Positions 4,474 to 5,681 of a DNA stretch of 5,681 nt are shown here, piece after piece (within the stretch, counting starts at the first letter, position 1; each line of letters starts with the position of its first letter). This stretch comes from CAYNGH01 sp964396845. Lineage in GTDB: Bacteria > Vulcanimicrobiota > JAJTBE01 > CAYNGH01. The stretch spans positions 1 to 5,681 of the forward strand of contig CAYNGH010000194.1 in NCBI GenBank assembly GCA_964396845.1, in the 5' to 3' direction. The notes beneath the pieces were generated by a model. The model did no database searches, was not told the origin of the DNA, and saw only the letters and a program-made list of their open reading frames with translations. The position numbers were made by a program, and so were the translations under genes.

Positions 4474-5040
4474 TTGATTCATGTCGCCTCACAGATTCCC
4501 CGGCTGATATTTTTCCTTGTACTTTCGCTGATATTTATGTTAATTTCCCTGTATTTCCGGTTTCAGATTCCAGATTTGCTGATGCTCATAAGAACCCGTC
4601 CCCTGTCGGCGGTCAATCTCTTTGAGGATTATTCCCAACCTTTCAATGAGAGAAATGAAGATATTCAGGTTGCAGATCTGGCAATTGCGGGCTATAATTA
4701 TGCAGTTACAGTAAAAAATACTGAGCTGGCCCTGGAAATGTTTGACAAAGCACTGGCCAGGGCATCTGCTGACGGAAAGCCCGAGATTCTTAAGATGAAA
4801 GCCTCGGCCCTGCTGGAGCAACAACACTTATCTGAAGCTGTCAAGGTTCTGGAGGAGCTTGCCCAATTGAATGAATCTCTCCCGGAAGTCTTTTATCAGT
4901 CAGGGATATGTTATGGCCGACTGGACAGAAATCGGGAAGGTCTTTTCGCCTTCAGAAGATATGAATCCACAGGAAAAGACCCGGCAAAATTGACCAGGGC
5001 CCGCCTGTGGATTGAATACCTGCAAAACAAGGAAAATTGA
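4474..5040 (+). CDS. Membrane-anchored TPR-repeat protein
   Basis: This is a 188-residue protein from the chosen TTG start. A strong hydrophobic segment (about 10-32, LIFFLVLSLIFMLISLYF) anchors it. It is followed by a helical region of about three TPR-like helix pairs (about 64-98, 103-131, 136-164), with pattern residues such as A...Y..A.....ALEMFDKAL and the pair EAVKVLEELAQLN / YQSGICYGRL. TPR domains bind other proteins, so this is probably a scaffold or partner at the inner membrane. The gene ends 2 nt before a glycosyltransferase gene whose ribosome binding site lies inside its last codons, so the two are likely translationally coupled. The start is weak: TTG at 4474 has only GGGG 4 nt upstream, and the first in-frame ATG (4537) falls inside the membrane segment. 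The frame stays open upstream to a stop at 4417-4419, with hydrophobic codons such as VFLLLWGG. Confidence 0.75.
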   Translation: MIHVASQIPRLIFFLVLSLIFMLISLYFRFQIPDLLMLIRTRPLSAVNLFEDYSQPFNERNEDIQVADLAIAGYNYAVTVKNTELALEMFDKALARASADGKPEILKMKASALLEQQHLSEAVKVLEELAQLNESLPEVFYQSGICYGRLDRNREGLFAFRRYESTGKDPAKLTRARLWIEYLQNKEN

Positions 5041-5042
5041 TT

Positions 5043-5681
5043 TTGAAAGAAAAATCAGAACTTTGGCCTCACAGAGTATCTCCCGGGGTATATCCTGCCC
5101 TGTCGGTAATATTTCTGCTGGTTTTTGCCGTCAACAATCTGATTTATCTTAATTCCGATAATATCACAATTCTGTTTTCAGATTCTCCCCGTCATCTCCG
5201 CTGGGCTCTGGAAAATTACCAGATGGCCCGCTCCGGCAGTATATTCAACCTGATCTTTGCTCCAGTAACATATTACTATCCGCCCCTGGTCTATTTTTTG
5301 ACAATTCCCGTCTATCATATCTTAGGGCCTGGGATTGGCAATGGAATTCTGGGGCAGGGAGTTTTCTGGATTCTTCTGGGCTGTTCGGTATATATGGCAG
5401 GCCGTAAGATATCCGGTGATATGACAGGCTTCCTGGGAATGCTTCTTTGCCTGTCGGTGCCTTATCTGGCCAAATGCAGCAGGGACTTCTGCCTGGATAT
5501 TCCCCTGACCGCCATGATTGCCTTGTCCCTGTGGATGCTCATGAAGAGTGATTTTTTCTCAAAGCCTCCATGGACAGTCATGTTTTTTGTGTCCTTTGCC
5601 CTTGCGTTTCTCACCAAGACAATGGCACCGGTATATCTTGCATTACCAGTCCTGGCGGTGTTTGTTCTGTTCTTCCGGAAA
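5043..5681 (+). CDS. GT-C family (GT39-like) membrane glycosyltransferase, N-terminal part (runs off right edge)
   Basis: The window holds 213 codons of a polytopic membrane protein. Hydrophobic segments lie at about 15-32, 80-95, 103-120, 125-140, 152-167, 176-192 and 196-211. The first external loop carries SDSPRHLRWA (46-55); Asp47 is where GT-C enzymes place a catalytic acidic residue. Other family-like marks are TYYYPPLVYFLT (76-87), AKCSRDFCLDIPLTA (143-157) and FLTKTMAP (189-196). GT39/ArnT-like enzymes transfer a sugar from a polyprenyl-phosphate donor to a protein, lipid or glycan on the outer face of the membrane; the acceptor here is unknown. I chose the TTG at 5043 because AAGGA (5029-5033) lies 9 nt upstream. 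A TTG at 5037 is too close to it. Full-length members usually have about 500 residues or more, so over half is missing. Confidence 0.85.
   Translation, partial: MKEKSELWPHRVSPGVYPALSVIFLLVFAVNNLIYLNSDNITILFSDSPRHLRWALENYQMARSGSIFNLIFAPVTYYYPPLVYFLTIPVYHILGPGIGNGILGQGVFWILLGCSVYMAGRKISGDMTGFLGMLLCLSVPYLAKCSRDFCLDIPLTAMIALSLWMLMKSDFFSKPPWTVMFFVSFALAFLTKTMAPVYLALPVLAVFVLFFRK

Noticed and set aside
4540..4827. 95-codon minus-strand frame
   Set aside because: It lies opposite the TPR coding region and has no ribosome binding site or recognisable domain.
1..5681. CRISPR array, insertion sequence or phage attachment site
   Set aside because: I found no regularly spaced repeats, transposase or integrase motifs, and no flanking direct repeats. 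The HNH gene has no intron or intein context to suggest a homing element.

Overview
This window looks like a stretch of ordinary bacterial chromosome, with several short, mostly singly transcribed genes, from an organism of medium GC content. Shine-Dalgarno sites, sigma-70-type promoters and intrinsic terminators are all readable. The mix of genes (a polytopic GT-C glycosyltransferase after a TPR protein, a membrane-anchored sulfatase-fold enzyme, a double zinc-ribbon protein and an HNH protein) would suit a Gram-negative bacterium such as a member of the Desulfobacterota. That placement is inference and cannot be proved from this window. I saw no phage, transposon, CRISPR array or RNA gene of a known family.

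Left part. The 5' end of a prolyl oligopeptidase gene runs off the left edge on the minus strand. It is divergent from a well-promoted gene for a 544-residue membrane protein of the alkaline phosphatase/sulfatase superfamily (349-1983). That gene meets a minus-strand gene for a 92-residue protein with two zinc ribbons (2068-2346) tail to tail, across one bidirectional terminator.

Middle. A 379-base gap holds promoter-like sites and several inverted repeats. It is followed by a small single-pass membrane protein resembling DUF3592 (2726-3103). This gene converges on an HNH endonuclease gene (3177-3671, minus), again with a shared terminator hairpin, which overlaps the HNH stop codon. Upstream of the HNH gene on the same strand lies an unlisted 53-residue membrane protein gene (3731-3892) with a near-perfect ribosome binding site. 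Its leader (about 3893-4095) is the most interesting object in the window. It carries a 22-codon reading frame whose stop codon abuts a set of mutually exclusive RNA pairings, the last of which is a strong intrinsic terminator about 40 nt before the 53-residue protein. That is the layout of a transcription attenuator.

Right part. A very AT-rich stretch (about 22% GC over 4141-4320) separates this leader from a plus-strand pair. The first is a membrane-anchored TPR protein (4474-5040, start uncertain). The second, 2 nt after its stop, is a GT-C/GT39-type glycosyltransferase that is cut by the right edge. These two probably form one operon for glycosylation of an envelope component.
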